The notes under the pieces were generated by a model. It was not told the DNA's origin and made no database searches. It was given only the letters and a program-made list of their open reading frames with translations. DNA of 64,000 nt from contig CAJMMO010000004.1 of the NCBI GenBank assembly GCA_905214545.1, positions 1-64,000 of the forward strand, read 5' to 3'. Source of the stretch: an uncultured bacterium. Lineage in GTDB: Bacteria > Bacillota > Bacilli > Lactobacillales > Lactobacillaceae. Numbering within the stretch: position 1 is the first letter of the stretch; each line of letters begins with the position of its first letter. The translations under genes were made by a program, and so were the position numbers. Of the stretch, positions 53,691-61,988 are shown in pieces.

Positions 53691-55013
53691 TTGCCTAATG
53701 AAAATTCAAAGCGCGGGCTTGGCGTCAAGCTCGGCTTTGCCAGCGGACGTTCGTTCGCCGGTTTCATGAGCGTGGTCCTCGTGGGCCAAATCATCTATTC
53801 CTGTTTCGAAGCATTAAAGAGTGTCTTCTACACCCCGCTGATGCATATTTTCAATTTGAGCAACGCGCAACTCGGGGTCATCTTCAGCCTGACCGGGATT
53901 TCAATCTTCTTTTCAATTCCCGGCAGCTGGGTCAACAACCGCTTCTCAGTCAAGTCGATCCTGATCACCGCCATGGTCATCAGGATGATCACGATTTACA
54001 TCGTCCTGCTCTGCAACCCCAACTACACAGTCATGAAGCTCGTGGCCGCCACCTGGGGCATCGTCGACGGCGTCTTTTGGCCTGCCGTCTTAAACGGGGT
54101 CAACCTTTTTACCAATAAGAAAAACAAGGGCGTGGCCTTCGGCATGCTGGAATCCGTCCGCCGGCTGCTCGAGATGGTCATGAACATGCTCTTAATCGGC
54201 ATCATGTCGCTGGCCGGCACCGGCCTGCTGCTGCACTGCAGCCAGATGCAGATCTTCCGCACCGGGCTGTTAATCTACAACCTGCTCTTGATCCCGCTGA
54301 TTATCGCGGTTGCAAAACTCGTCCCAACTAACGGCATTGCCGCCGATAAAAAGGCCTCCAGCAAGTCTAAGGGCAAGGATGCTCTGGCCGGCGTTTGGCA
54401 AGTCATCAAGATGCCAAAGCTGTGGATTGCCGCCATCACCGCCTTTTGTATCTTCTGGTCCTACACCTTTTCCGTGTACACCACGCCTTTTTTACAAGAC
54501 GTCTTCCACTTAGGCCAAACCCAGGCATCCCTGTTTGGGACCATTTCCACGGCTGGGATCGGCATCATCGCCAGCTTTTTGTCCGGCTTTATTTCCGACC
54601 GGCTGTTAAAGTCCACCGGCAAGATGATCTGCATGTCGATGTCGATCGCCTTTTTGGCCATCTTGATCGTCCTGCTTTTGCCTAAGAACTCGTCTACCTT
54701 GGGCTTAACCATGGTCTTAATCCTGTTCTTTGCCTGCGGCATGTTCATGGCCAAGGGGATCATGGAGGTTCCTGCCAGCCAGATCCCGATGCCTGAAAAA
54801 TACCGGGGCGCGGCCATGAGCGTGACCTTCTTTGTCGCCTATTCGCCAAAGATTTTTGCCTACTCGATCAACGGCAAGATCATTGACCAGCTGGGGGCTG
54901 TCCATGCCTTCAACATCATTTTCACGACCGAGGCCATCATTGCGGGCATCGGCGTCATCTTGTCGCTGTTTTTGATCGGCATGGAAAAAAAGGAAAAAGC
55001 TAAAAATAAGTAA
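53691..55013 (+). CDS. MFS transporter, paralogue 2 of 4
   Basis: A 440-residue major facilitator with a TTG start (53691-53693) preceded by GAGAAGGAAAC. It is closest to the 35178 gene, with GFMSVVLVGQIIYSCFEALKS, SWVNNRFSVKSILITA and QIPMPEKYRGAAMSV. 12 segments, short basic C-terminal tail KKEKAKNK shared with paralogue 1. It is divergent from glpT across a long regulatory region with a palindrome and a weak cre-like site (53579-53592, 11 of 14). Substrate unknown; linkage to glpT suggests a glycerol-phosphate-type solute. Confidence 0.85.
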   Translation: MPNENSKRGLGVKLGFASGRSFAGFMSVVLVGQIIYSCFEALKSVFYTPLMHIFNLSNAQLGVIFSLTGISIFFSIPGSWVNNRFSVKSILITAMVIRMITIYIVLLCNPNYTVMKLVAATWGIVDGVFWPAVLNGVNLFTNKKNKGVAFGMLESVRRLLEMVMNMLLIGIMSLAGTGLLLHCSQMQIFRTGLLIYNLLLIPLIIAVAKLVPTNGIAADKKASSKSKGKDALAGVWQVIKMPKLWIAAITAFCIFWSYTFSVYTTPFLQDVFHLGQTQASLFGTISTAGIGIIASFLSGFISDRLLKSTGKMICMSMSIAFLAILIVLLLPKNSSTLGLTMVLILFFACGMFMAKGIMEVPASQIPMPEKYRGAAMSVTFFVAYSPKIFAYSINGKIIDQLGAVHAFNIIFTTEAIIAGIGVILSLFLIGMEKKEKAKNK

Positions 55014-55027
55014 AAATTTGTAAAAAT

Positions 55028-55073
55028 ATGCAAAAAAAGACCGCCACAAACTTGTGACGGTCTTTTTGTTAAG
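55028..55073 (+). terminator. Terminator of MFS2; repeat copy 1
   Basis: GACCGCCACAA/TTGTGACGGTC stem with A7 before and T5 after. The whole 46-nt block recurs at 56076-56121 with two C/T differences. Confidence 0.85.
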
Positions 55074-55244
55074 GCAAAATTTCTCATCATTGTCATGAAA
55101 TCTTGAAAAAAACGCTGAGTGATTTGCGTAAGTATTTTATGATACAGGTATGGCGAAAAGTAACAAAGATTTTACTTTCCCAGCACGCGACCAAAACGTC
55201 AGTGTCCTAAAACCTGTGGCAATAGTGGAATTATGAGGGAAATA

Positions 55245-56063
55245 ATGAAAAAAGGATATATTTTGGCGGCAACTGCACTAATTTTGCTTGGTGTTTCAAC
55301 CTCTGCCTGCTCCAGCAGCGCATCAAGCTCATCCAGCGCCAGAGTAGCTAAGAAAGCCAAGCCTAAATACAATATCTTTAAAGGCAAAACTTTTGTAACT
55401 AAAACTGGCGTAATGACCATTAAAAAAGTTGTCAACGTCAAAATCCACAACAACAACTTGCCTGACTCAGACGCCAACTATAATGCCGTAATTGTCACAG
55501 GTACTTTTACTAATAAATCTAAGCGTGCCATCAGTCCAGTAGACTTTTTCTCTAATAACTTAACCTTAGAGCAAAAACTGCATAACCGGATCCACACCAT
55601 TTCCACGGGCAGCGGGGTCTGGGACGATGGTTCCTTTGGCAAATATGCAAATACCATCAAAGCGTCAGAAGACAAGGTTGAGCCGGGGAAGACAATGAAC
55701 TTTGCCATCGACTTTGACTTAACAAAAGAATCTGGCGACAAGCTGGCCTCCACTTACCTTTTGCAGCCAGTTCTGAGACAGACCGCTAAACCTTTGGAAA
55801 TTAAGGCTGTCAGCGATCAAATTAATGTGGCCAGTGACGTCAGCTACGACAACGATGACACCGACTATGAATCCGACGATACGGATACAAACGATGACAC
55901 CGACACGGACACTGATATCGATACGGATGACGATGACACTGCTTCTGACACCGATTCAGATACGGATGATGACACCAGCAGCCAAAGCTCTGATAACCAA
56001 ACTGACAGTAACCAAGACAACAGCAGCGCTGACACCAACAATACTGATGAAAACGAAAATTAA
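55245..56063 (+). CDS. Lipoprotein with DUF5067-like domain and Asp/Thr-rich tail
   Basis: A 272-residue lipoprotein. ATG at 55245 is chosen for the GAGGGAAATA site before it. The signal peptide MKKGYILAATALILLGVSTSAC ends in a TSAC lipobox, followed by a serine linker. Residues about 45-190 form a beta-rich domain like DUF5067 (KIHNNNLPDSDANYNAVIVTG, then NKSKRAISPVDFFSNN). The last 75 residues are almost all Asp, Thr, Ser and Asn (DDTDTNDDTDTDTDID), a highly acidic, disordered tail that may bind cations. It is flanked by near-identical terminators. Function unknown. Confidence 0.8.
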   Translation: MKKGYILAATALILLGVSTSACSSSASSSSSARVAKKAKPKYNIFKGKTFVTKTGVMTIKKVVNVKIHNNNLPDSDANYNAVIVTGTFTNKSKRAISPVDFFSNNLTLEQKLHNRIHTISTGSGVWDDGSFGKYANTIKASEDKVEPGKTMNFAIDFDLTKESGDKLASTYLLQPVLRQTAKPLEIKAVSDQINVASDVSYDNDDTDYESDDTDTNDDTDTDTDIDTDDDDTASDTDSDTDDDTSSQSSDNQTDSNQDNSSADTNNTDENEN

Positions 56064-56075
56064 AAGCCTTTGAAC

Positions 56076-56121
56076 ATGCAAAAAAAGACCGCCACAAACC
56101 TGTGACGGCCTTTTTGTTAAG
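56076..56121 (+). terminator. Terminator of the lipoprotein gene; repeat copy 2
   Basis: Same 46-nt stem-loop block as 55028-55073 (44 of 46 identical). The two differences lie in the loop side and the 3' arm. Confidence 0.85.
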
Positions 56122-56128
56122 ACACTGA

Positions 56129-56201
56129 TGCTGAATGACAGAATCGAACTGTCGACCTTCTCTTTACGAGGGAGACGCTCTACCGACTGAGCTAATTCAG
56201 C
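56129..56201 (-). tRNA. tRNA-Thr (anticodon CGT)
   Basis: 73 nt. Acceptor GCTGAAT/ATTCAGC with discriminator A, D-arm GCTCAGTCGGTAGAGC, anticodon loop CTCGTAA giving CGT, T-loop TTCGATT. The anticodon stem TCTCC/AGAGA has one C-A mismatch at its loop end. CCA not encoded. Confidence 0.9.
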
Positions 56202-56226
56202 TTAGCACCCCATAACTATACCCTAC

Positions 56227-56877
56227 TTAATACGCATTTTCAATTCTAATTGTGCCAGAGCGGCTGCTGCGCGCCTGCTCCTGCAGCATATCAAACGGCG
56301 ACTGCACCTGCACCTTGCCGATATATTCCCTGATCTTGCGCGGCGCCACAATGTCGCTCATCATCAGCCAATACTCAATCAGGCTGAAGATCTTCGTGAC
56401 GTAAGACTCCAAAAAGACCGGGTCGTCGATTTCAAAATCCGGATTGCCCGTCAGGTACTTCGCACCCTTTTTAAATTCAGCAATCGACAATTCCTTCACC
56501 TTGCGCTCAAAGCGGAGATCGCCGTTGTCAGATAGCAGCACCTGGGCTGCCTCCTTGTTTTCCTCGCAAAATTCCAGCACGTGCTTAAAAGCCGGGTCAG
56601 CCAGCTCGTAGACGTCTTCTCGGTCTGGCGCCCCGTGCAAAGCCTTGACCGCCTCAAAATCGCGCGCCATGGCCTCCTGCAGCCCCTCCAGCATGTGCTT
56701 TTCTAACAGGTCCAGCAAATCATTGCGGTCCTTGTAGTAATGGTAAAAAGTGCGGGAGCTGACCTGCGCCTTAGCGATGATATCCTTGTCCTTCAGCTCG
56801 CGGAACGGTTTTTCCTTCATGCAGGCGAGCATCCCTGCTACGATTCTCACCCGGGTGTTGTACAGCCTGAAATCCAT
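56227..56877 (-). CDS. TetR/AcrR-family regulator, copy B
   Basis: A 216-residue regulator from ATG 56877 (a TTG at 56880 is also possible; GAGGAG lies 10-13 nt upstream). HTH: KDIIAKAQVSSRTFYHYYKDRNDLLDLLEKH. Paralogue of the regulator at 50069, on the same strand. The pair brackets the glpT-MFS2-lipoprotein block. Divergent from galE across about 280 bp. Confidence 0.87.
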   Translation of the reverse strand: MDFRLYNTRVRIVAGMLACMKEKPFRELKDKDIIAKAQVSSRTFYHYYKDRNDLLDLLEKHMLEGLQEAMARDFEAVKALHGAPDREDVYELADPAFKHVLEFCEENKEAAQVLLSDNGDLRFERKVKELSIAEFKKGAKYLTGNPDFEIDDPVFLESYVTKIFSLIEYWLMMSDIVAPRKIREYIGKVQVQSPFDMLQEQARSSRSGTIRIENAY

Positions 56878-57160
56878 CAATGGTCTCTATCTCCTCAAAT
56901 AATAACTAATGTTATTTATTTCCCTGGTTATAATTTGCCACATTTTTAGCAACATGTGTTAGATTTTGCCTAAAAAATAAGACAATTGCCCATTTTATGT
57001 ACTTTTGTCACAGCTAAAAAGGCCCTAGACGATGCTAACAGCCGTTTCCCTGCTTGTTCTGATTAGCCGTTAAGTTGAATTTCCGGACAACCCGGGCTTA
57101 TTTTAATGACAAAGTGGGTTATAATTTTGTTAGCTTCTTACGTTAAAAAGGAGATTAACT

Positions 57161-58153
57161 ATGCATATTTTAGTTGTCGGCGGCGCTGGCTATATCGGTT
57201 CACACGCCGTCAAAGCTTTAGTCCAAAAAGGCCACGACGTCACCGTCGTCGATGCCTTATACACCGGCCACCGGAAGGCCGTAGACCCGCACGCCCACTT
57301 CTACCAAGTCGACCTGCGCGATACTTTTGCTATCAGCCAGATCCTGCGCAAGCACAAGATCGAAGCCGTCATCCACTTTGCGGCCTATTCCTTAGTCCCA
57401 GAGTCCTTGCAGCACCCTTTGATGTACTTTGACAACAACGTCAGCGGCATGGTTTCCCTGCTGGAAGCCATGCAGGAAAATCAAATCCGCTACCTGGTCT
57501 TCTCATCATCGGCTGCCACCTACGGCATCCCCGCTAAGACGCCGATCACCGAAGACTTCCCGTTAAACCCGATCAACCCTTACGGCGAAAGCAAGGCCAT
57601 GATGGAAGACATCATCCGCTGGGCCGCCAAGGCCTACGGCATCAAGTTCATTGCCCTGCGCTACTTTAACGTCGCCGGGGCTTCTATCGACGGCAGCATC
57701 GGCGAAGACCACCACCCGGAAACTCACTTGATCCCGAACATCCTTAAAAGTGCTGCCGACCCGGATGCCGAGTTCACCATCTTCGGTTCCGACTACGACA
57801 CCCCTGACGGCACGAACGTCCGCGACTATGTGCACGTCGTCGACTTGATCGATGCCCACCTTTTAGCCCTGCAATACTTAGTGAAAAATGAGCGTTCGGA
57901 TGTCTTCAACCTGGGTTCGGCCCACGGCTTCTCCAACTTGGAGATCCTGCGCGCTGCCATGGAAGTAACCGGGGTCCAAATCCCTTACACAATCGGCCAG
58001 CGCCGCGGCGGCGACCCCGACGCCTTAATCGCCGACTCCACCAAGGCCCGCCAGATCTTAGGCTGGCAGCCAAAGCACGACGACCTCGCCGACATCTTAG
58101 GCACGGCCTGGCAGTGGCACCAAACCCATCCGCAAGGCTACGCCGACCGTTAA
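57161..58153 (+). CDS. galE: UDP-glucose 4-epimerase
   Basis: A 330-residue extended short-chain dehydrogenase. NAD motif VVGGAGYIGSHAV, HFAAYSLV, the serine in FSSSAATYG and the catalytic Tyr-x3-Lys in NPYGESKAM are present, as is VRDYVHVVDL. It interconverts UDP-Glc and UDP-Gal (or the GlcNAc forms), which could feed the wall-glycan operon. AAGGAG precedes the ATG and a TATAAT -10 lies about 40 nt upstream. Stand-alone, followed by a strong terminator. Confidence 0.95.
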   Translation: MHILVVGGAGYIGSHAVKALVQKGHDVTVVDALYTGHRKAVDPHAHFYQVDLRDTFAISQILRKHKIEAVIHFAAYSLVPESLQHPLMYFDNNVSGMVSLLEAMQENQIRYLVFSSSAATYGIPAKTPITEDFPLNPINPYGESKAMMEDIIRWAAKAYGIKFIALRYFNVAGASIDGSIGEDHHPETHLIPNILKSAADPDAEFTIFGSDYDTPDGTNVRDYVHVVDLIDAHLLALQYLVKNERSDVFNLGSAHGFSNLEILRAAMEVTGVQIPYTIGQRRGGDPDALIADSTKARQILGWQPKHDDLADILGTAWQWHQTHPQGYADR

Positions 58154-58162
58154 TTTTAAGCA

Positions 58163-58199
58163 TAAAAAAAACGCGTCCCAATTATGGGACGCGTTTTTT
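58163..58199. terminator. Bidirectional terminator between galE and adhE
   Basis: ACGCGTCCCA (58171-58180) pairs with TGGGACGCGT (58184-58193); A-run before, T-run after. Confidence 0.93.
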
Positions 58200-58207
58200 A
58201 TTTGTCA

Positions 58208-60823
58208 TTATTCAACGTTTTTGCCAACGTAGCATTCCTTCATCAGTTCTTCGATTTGGCTGATAAATGGCGATACCGGGTTGGTAACAGTGTTCTGGTC
58301 GCCGTAGGCCTGGACTGCCAGGTCGTGGACATCCCTGTTGAATTCGGCTTCGTCAACGCCGTTAGCCTTAAAGCTGAGCTTGATATCCATGTTGTGGGCC
58401 AATTCAACAATTCTTTGGATGAAGCCTTTGACCAGCTCGTCTTCGTTAGTACCTTCAACCCCGATCATCCGGGCTAAGGTTGCGTAGTCGCTCTTAGCGC
58501 GGTAGACGGAGTAGTGCGGCCACATCGCCAGCTTGCGCGGCTTTTTGGCGTTAAAGGCAATGGTCTGCGGCAGGCTGATCGCATCGCTCAAGCCGCTTGG
58601 GATGTTGAACTTGGAGCCGACGGTGTGGGCAATCGAGTGGGCGATGCCCAAGAAGGCGTTGGAGTAGGCCATGCCGGCAATGGTTGCGGCATCGTGCATC
58701 TTCTTTCTGGCGTCCATGTCGCCGTTGTAAGAAGCTTCCAAGTTGTTGAAAATCATCCGGCAGGCTTGCACTGACCAGCCGCGGGTGAAGTCGGTGGCCA
58801 TGGTCGAAACATATGATTCGATCGCGTGGGCCAAGGCTTCAAAACCGGACCGGGCAATCAAAGGCTTTGGCAGGTCTTCCACAAACTGCTCGTCGACGAT
58901 CGTGACGTCTGGGTTCAACGAGTAGTCGCAGATCGTGTGCTTGATGCCGGTCTTGCCGTCTTTAATGACAGCTACTGGCGAAACTTCGGAGCCGGTGCCG
59001 GAAGTAGTTGGGATGCAGACGATTTTTACCAAGTGCTTAGTGGGAAACAAGGTCGTTCTTCTTCTGATATCCAAAAACTTTTGGTAGGCATCAGCATAAG
59101 TCATTTCCGGGTTTTCGTAGCGCAGCCGCATCAGCTTGGCTGCGTCCATGACAGAGCCGCCGCCTAAGGCGATGACTACATCCGGCTTGAAGATCTGCAT
59201 GCGGTGGACGCCGTCGTCGACAACGCTGGTCGTCGGGTCCTTAGTTACGCCCTCAAAGATCTCGTATTGGTTCTTGCCGATCCGCTCGGAAATAATGTCC
59301 GTGATGATTGAGGCAAAGCCTTGGTCGGCCACACCCTTGTCAGTCACGATGAAAAAGCGGGACACATTTGGCATGTGGCGCAGGTAGTTAGCCGCATTTT
59401 TTTCAAAATAACTCTTAGCGGGCACTTTCAGCCACTGCATGTTATCGCGCCGCATGGCGACCGTCTTGATATTCAAGAGGTCGCGTGCGGAGATGTTGTG
59501 AGAAACCGAGTTCAAACCATATGAACCAGTCCCCAGGGTCAGTGACGGCGTCATGTTGTTGTACAAGTCGCCGATGCCGCCGACGCTGGCCGGCGAGTTG
59601 ACCAGGATCCGGCAGGCGGACATGGCCAAGGCAAAGCGCTTGATCAGGTCCTTGTCGCTGGTGTGGATGCCGGCAGTGTGGCCGCGGCCGCCGTAGTTTA
59701 ACAGGTCCGTGCAGATTTGGAAGGCCTGCTCGGTTGAGTCAGCCTTATACATGGAAAGAACCGGCGACAGCTTTTCAGCTGACAGCGGGTAGTCCGAGCC
59801 GACGCCGTCGAGTTCGGCAATCAGGATCTTAGTGTCGGCCGGCACGCTCAAGCCGCAGAGCTTGGCGATTTCCGGCGCACTCTTGCCGGCGATTGGGCCG
59901 CGCACGGTGCCGCGCCGCGGGTCGATGAAGCCGTCGCTGAATTTCTTTAATTCAGATGGCTTGACGAAGTAGCAGCCCCAATCCAGGAAAGCCTTTTTTA
60001 CTTGGTCGTAGATGGCGCTGTCGACGACGACTGAGTTTTCTGAAGAACAGATCATGCCGTTGTCGAAGGTCTTGGACAAGACGATGTCGTAGACGGTCTT
60101 GGCGATGTCAGCGGACTTTTCAATATAAGAAGGACCGTTGCCGGGGCCAACACCCAAGGCAGGCTTGCCAGTTGAGTAGGCAGCCTTGACCATGCTTGGG
60201 CCGCCAGTTGCCAAAACAGTCTGCACGCCTGGGTGGTTCATCAAGTCGGTCGTAGCTTGCAGGCTCGGCTTGCTGATCCACTGGATGCAGTTTTCAGGAG
60301 CACCGGCAGCAATGGCAGCGTCCCGGATTACTTCCGCGGTCTTCACACAGGACTTTTGGGCCTGCGGGTGGAAGCCGAAAATGATCGCGTTTCTGGTCTT
60401 CAAAGCGATCATGGACTTGAAGATCACGGTCGAAGTCGGGTTGGTAACCGGGGTGACACCGGCGATGACACCGATTGGCTCTGCGATCTTAATCAGCTCG
60501 CGTTCCTTGTCTTCGGAAATAATCCCGACGGTCTTTTCATGCCGCAGCGAGTTCCAAATGTTTTCGCTGGCATACATGTTCTTCGTGGTCTTGTCTTCGA
60601 CCACGCCGCGGCCAGTCTCTTCCACGGCCATTTTAGCCAGCGGGTAAGAATTCTGCTCGCCGGCAATCGCAATGGCCTGGCAGATTTTGTCGACCTGGTC
60701 TTGGTTAAAGTCAGCCATCGCGTCTAAGGCGACGTGGGCCTTTTTAAATAAATCATCGATCATCGCTGCCACTTCTTCTTTTTCGGCAGCTGGGTCTTTT
60801 ACTTTCTTTTCAGTGTCAGACAT
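58208..60823 (-). CDS. adhE: Bifunctional acetaldehyde-CoA/alcohol dehydrogenase AdhE
   Basis: An 871-residue fusion of an N-terminal acylating aldehyde dehydrogenase (catalytic cysteine in FDNGMICSSENSVVV) and a C-terminal iron-dependent alcohol dehydrogenase (ALGGGSVMDAAKLMR; iron ligands in GFEALAHAIESYVS and GIAHSIAHTVGSKFNIPSG). It reduces acetyl-CoA to ethanol and forms spirosomes. For a mainly homofermentative lactobacillus it offers NADH disposal when using glycerol-type substrates or in anaerobic mixed-acid metabolism. A -10 TATAAT and a half Rex-like site (TTGTGAA on the plus strand near 60842) precede it. Confidence 0.96.
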   Translation of the reverse strand: MSDTEKKVKDPAAEKEEVAAMIDDLFKKAHVALDAMADFNQDQVDKICQAIAIAGEQNSYPLAKMAVEETGRGVVEDKTTKNMYASENIWNSLRHEKTVGIISEDKERELIKIAEPIGVIAGVTPVTNPTSTVIFKSMIALKTRNAIIFGFHPQAQKSCVKTAEVIRDAAIAAGAPENCIQWISKPSLQATTDLMNHPGVQTVLATGGPSMVKAAYSTGKPALGVGPGNGPSYIEKSADIAKTVYDIVLSKTFDNGMICSSENSVVVDSAIYDQVKKAFLDWGCYFVKPSELKKFSDGFIDPRRGTVRGPIAGKSAPEIAKLCGLSVPADTKILIAELDGVGSDYPLSAEKLSPVLSMYKADSTEQAFQICTDLLNYGGRGHTAGIHTSDKDLIKRFALAMSACRILVNSPASVGGIGDLYNNMTPSLTLGTGSYGLNSVSHNISARDLLNIKTVAMRRDNMQWLKVPAKSYFEKNAANYLRHMPNVSRFFIVTDKGVADQGFASIITDIISERIGKNQYEIFEGVTKDPTTSVVDDGVHRMQIFKPDVVIALGGGSVMDAAKLMRLRYENPEMTYADAYQKFLDIRRRTTLFPTKHLVKIVCIPTTSGTGSEVSPVAVIKDGKTGIKHTICDYSLNPDVTIVDEQFVEDLPKPLIARSGFEALAHAIESYVSTMATDFTRGWSVQACRMIFNNLEASYNGDMDARKKMHDAATIAGMAYSNAFLGIAHSIAHTVGSKFNIPSGLSDAISLPQTIAFNAKKPRKLAMWPHYSVYRAKSDYATLARMIGVEGTNEDELVKGFIQRIVELAHNMDIKLSFKANGVDEAEFNRDVHDLAVQAYGDQNTVTNPVSPFISQIEELMKECYVGKNVE

Positions 60824-61199
60824 TTAATCGTCCTCCATCCTTTTGTGAATTCGCTCTCAAAGTCATTATATGCTTATTTTCGACCGGGCGAAAGTGGGAA
60901 CTTTAAAGTTATTCTGGCGGCGTTATTCAATATATATATGCCTAAATTAAAATTATTATATCTATAAAAACATTATATATACCTAAATAAAAAGCGCGAT
61001 TTGGCGGTGTTTACGCTTACAATCTTGATGCAATAGACTTTTAGGGGGCTTGCCCTATATTAATAGGCTGATTTATAGTTTATGGCCGTAGGCTTGAATA
61101 GTTTATTTACAAAACTTTCCTGATTATTTTCTACAACCGCTTTTTGTTTGCCTACTAAAAGCGGCTTCAATGTTCGTTTGTCATAATTGGAGGTTTATT
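60824..61199. other. 376-bp divergent regulatory region between adhE and glpQ
   Basis: No gene is seen. It holds TTTTGTGAATTCGC (about 60842-60855; TTGTGAA is half of a Rex box), an adhE -10 TATAAT on the minus strand near 60865, two ATATAT-R-CCTAAAT direct repeats 41 bp apart (60934-60947, 60975-60988), a cre at 61008-61021, and the palindrome CCTATATTAATAGG (about 61054-61067). Very A+T-rich. Confidence 0.6.
61008..61021 (-). promoter_or_regulatory. cre-like site between adhE and glpQ
   Basis: On the minus strand TGTAAGCGTAAACA matches the cre consensus at 13 of 14 positions. It could serve either divergent gene. Confidence 0.6.
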
Positions 61200-61988
61200 A
61201 TGACTAGTTTCCGTATTTTCTCACACCGTGGTATGTCAACTCTGGCACCTGAAAACACCATGCCAGCATTTGAATTAATGCCAAAATACGGTGCTACCTG
61301 GTTAGAAACTGACCTGGGCATCACCAAGGATGAAAAGCTGGTTATCATCCACGACGACTACCTGGACCGTACTACTAACGGTACCGGCCGCGTAGTTGAC
61401 CACACTTTCGACGAGATCCGCAGCCTGGATGCAGGTTCATGGTTCTCACCAGAATTCAAGGGCACCAAGGTTCCAACTCTGGACGAATTGATCGCCTTCA
61501 TGAACAAGTACAAGGTCAACGCCAACTTCGAATTAAAGGCCATCATCGGCCCAGACGCTAACCGTCTTGCTGATTCAGAAATCAAGCAATTCGCTAAGAA
61601 GATCGACGAAATCGACCCAGCTTGTGACATCATCATTTCTTCATTCAACCCAATCATGCTGATCAAGATGCGTCAGCTGCGTCCAGACTTGAAGTACGCT
61701 TGCCTGTTTGAAGACCACACCTTCTACGATGACTGGACTTTAATTATGCAAGCTTGTGGCGCTAAGATTATCCACCCACAAAGCGAACACTTGACTCGCG
61801 GCACTGTTCAAATGATGAAGGACTACGGCTACGAAGTTAACGTTTGGACTTGTGACACTATCGACCGTGCTAACGAATTGGCAAACTGGGGCGTAGACGG
61901 TGTATTCACTGACATCACCCAATCATTCCCAGGTCACCAAAGAAAGGAAGGCCCACACTATGGCAAGTTCCTCACAACCTGGTTCTAA
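61200..61988 (+). CDS. glpQ: Cytoplasmic glycerophosphodiester phosphodiesterase
   Basis: A 262-residue GDPD TIM barrel. The catalytic entry FSHRGMSTLAPENTMPAFE holds the His-Arg-Gly and Glu-Asn-Thr motifs, followed by ETDLGITKDEKLVIIHDD with metal and acid residues. There is no signal peptide, so it works inside the cell, cutting glycerophosphodiesters to glycerol-3-phosphate and an alcohol. ATG at 61200 follows TTGGAGG. The MFS3 start lies 29 nt inside its 3' end, so translation is coupled. Codon use is strongly of the highly expressed type (GGT, GTT, CCA, GAA), unlike the flanking GC3-rich genes. Confidence 0.93.
   Translation: MTSFRIFSHRGMSTLAPENTMPAFELMPKYGATWLETDLGITKDEKLVIIHDDYLDRTTNGTGRVVDHTFDEIRSLDAGSWFSPEFKGTKVPTLDELIAFMNKYKVNANFELKAIIGPDANRLADSEIKQFAKKIDEIDPACDIIISSFNPIMLIKMRQLRPDLKYACLFEDHTFYDDWTLIMQACGAKIIHPQSEHLTRGTVQMMKDYGYEVNVWTCDTIDRANELANWGVDGVFTDITQSFPGHQRKEGPHYGKFLTTWF

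Noticed and set aside
55840..56097. Cys/His-rich minus-strand frame opposite the lipoprotein tail
   Set aside because: It arises from the GAC/GAT/ACN repeats of the Asp/Thr tail read on the other strand; no start signal.
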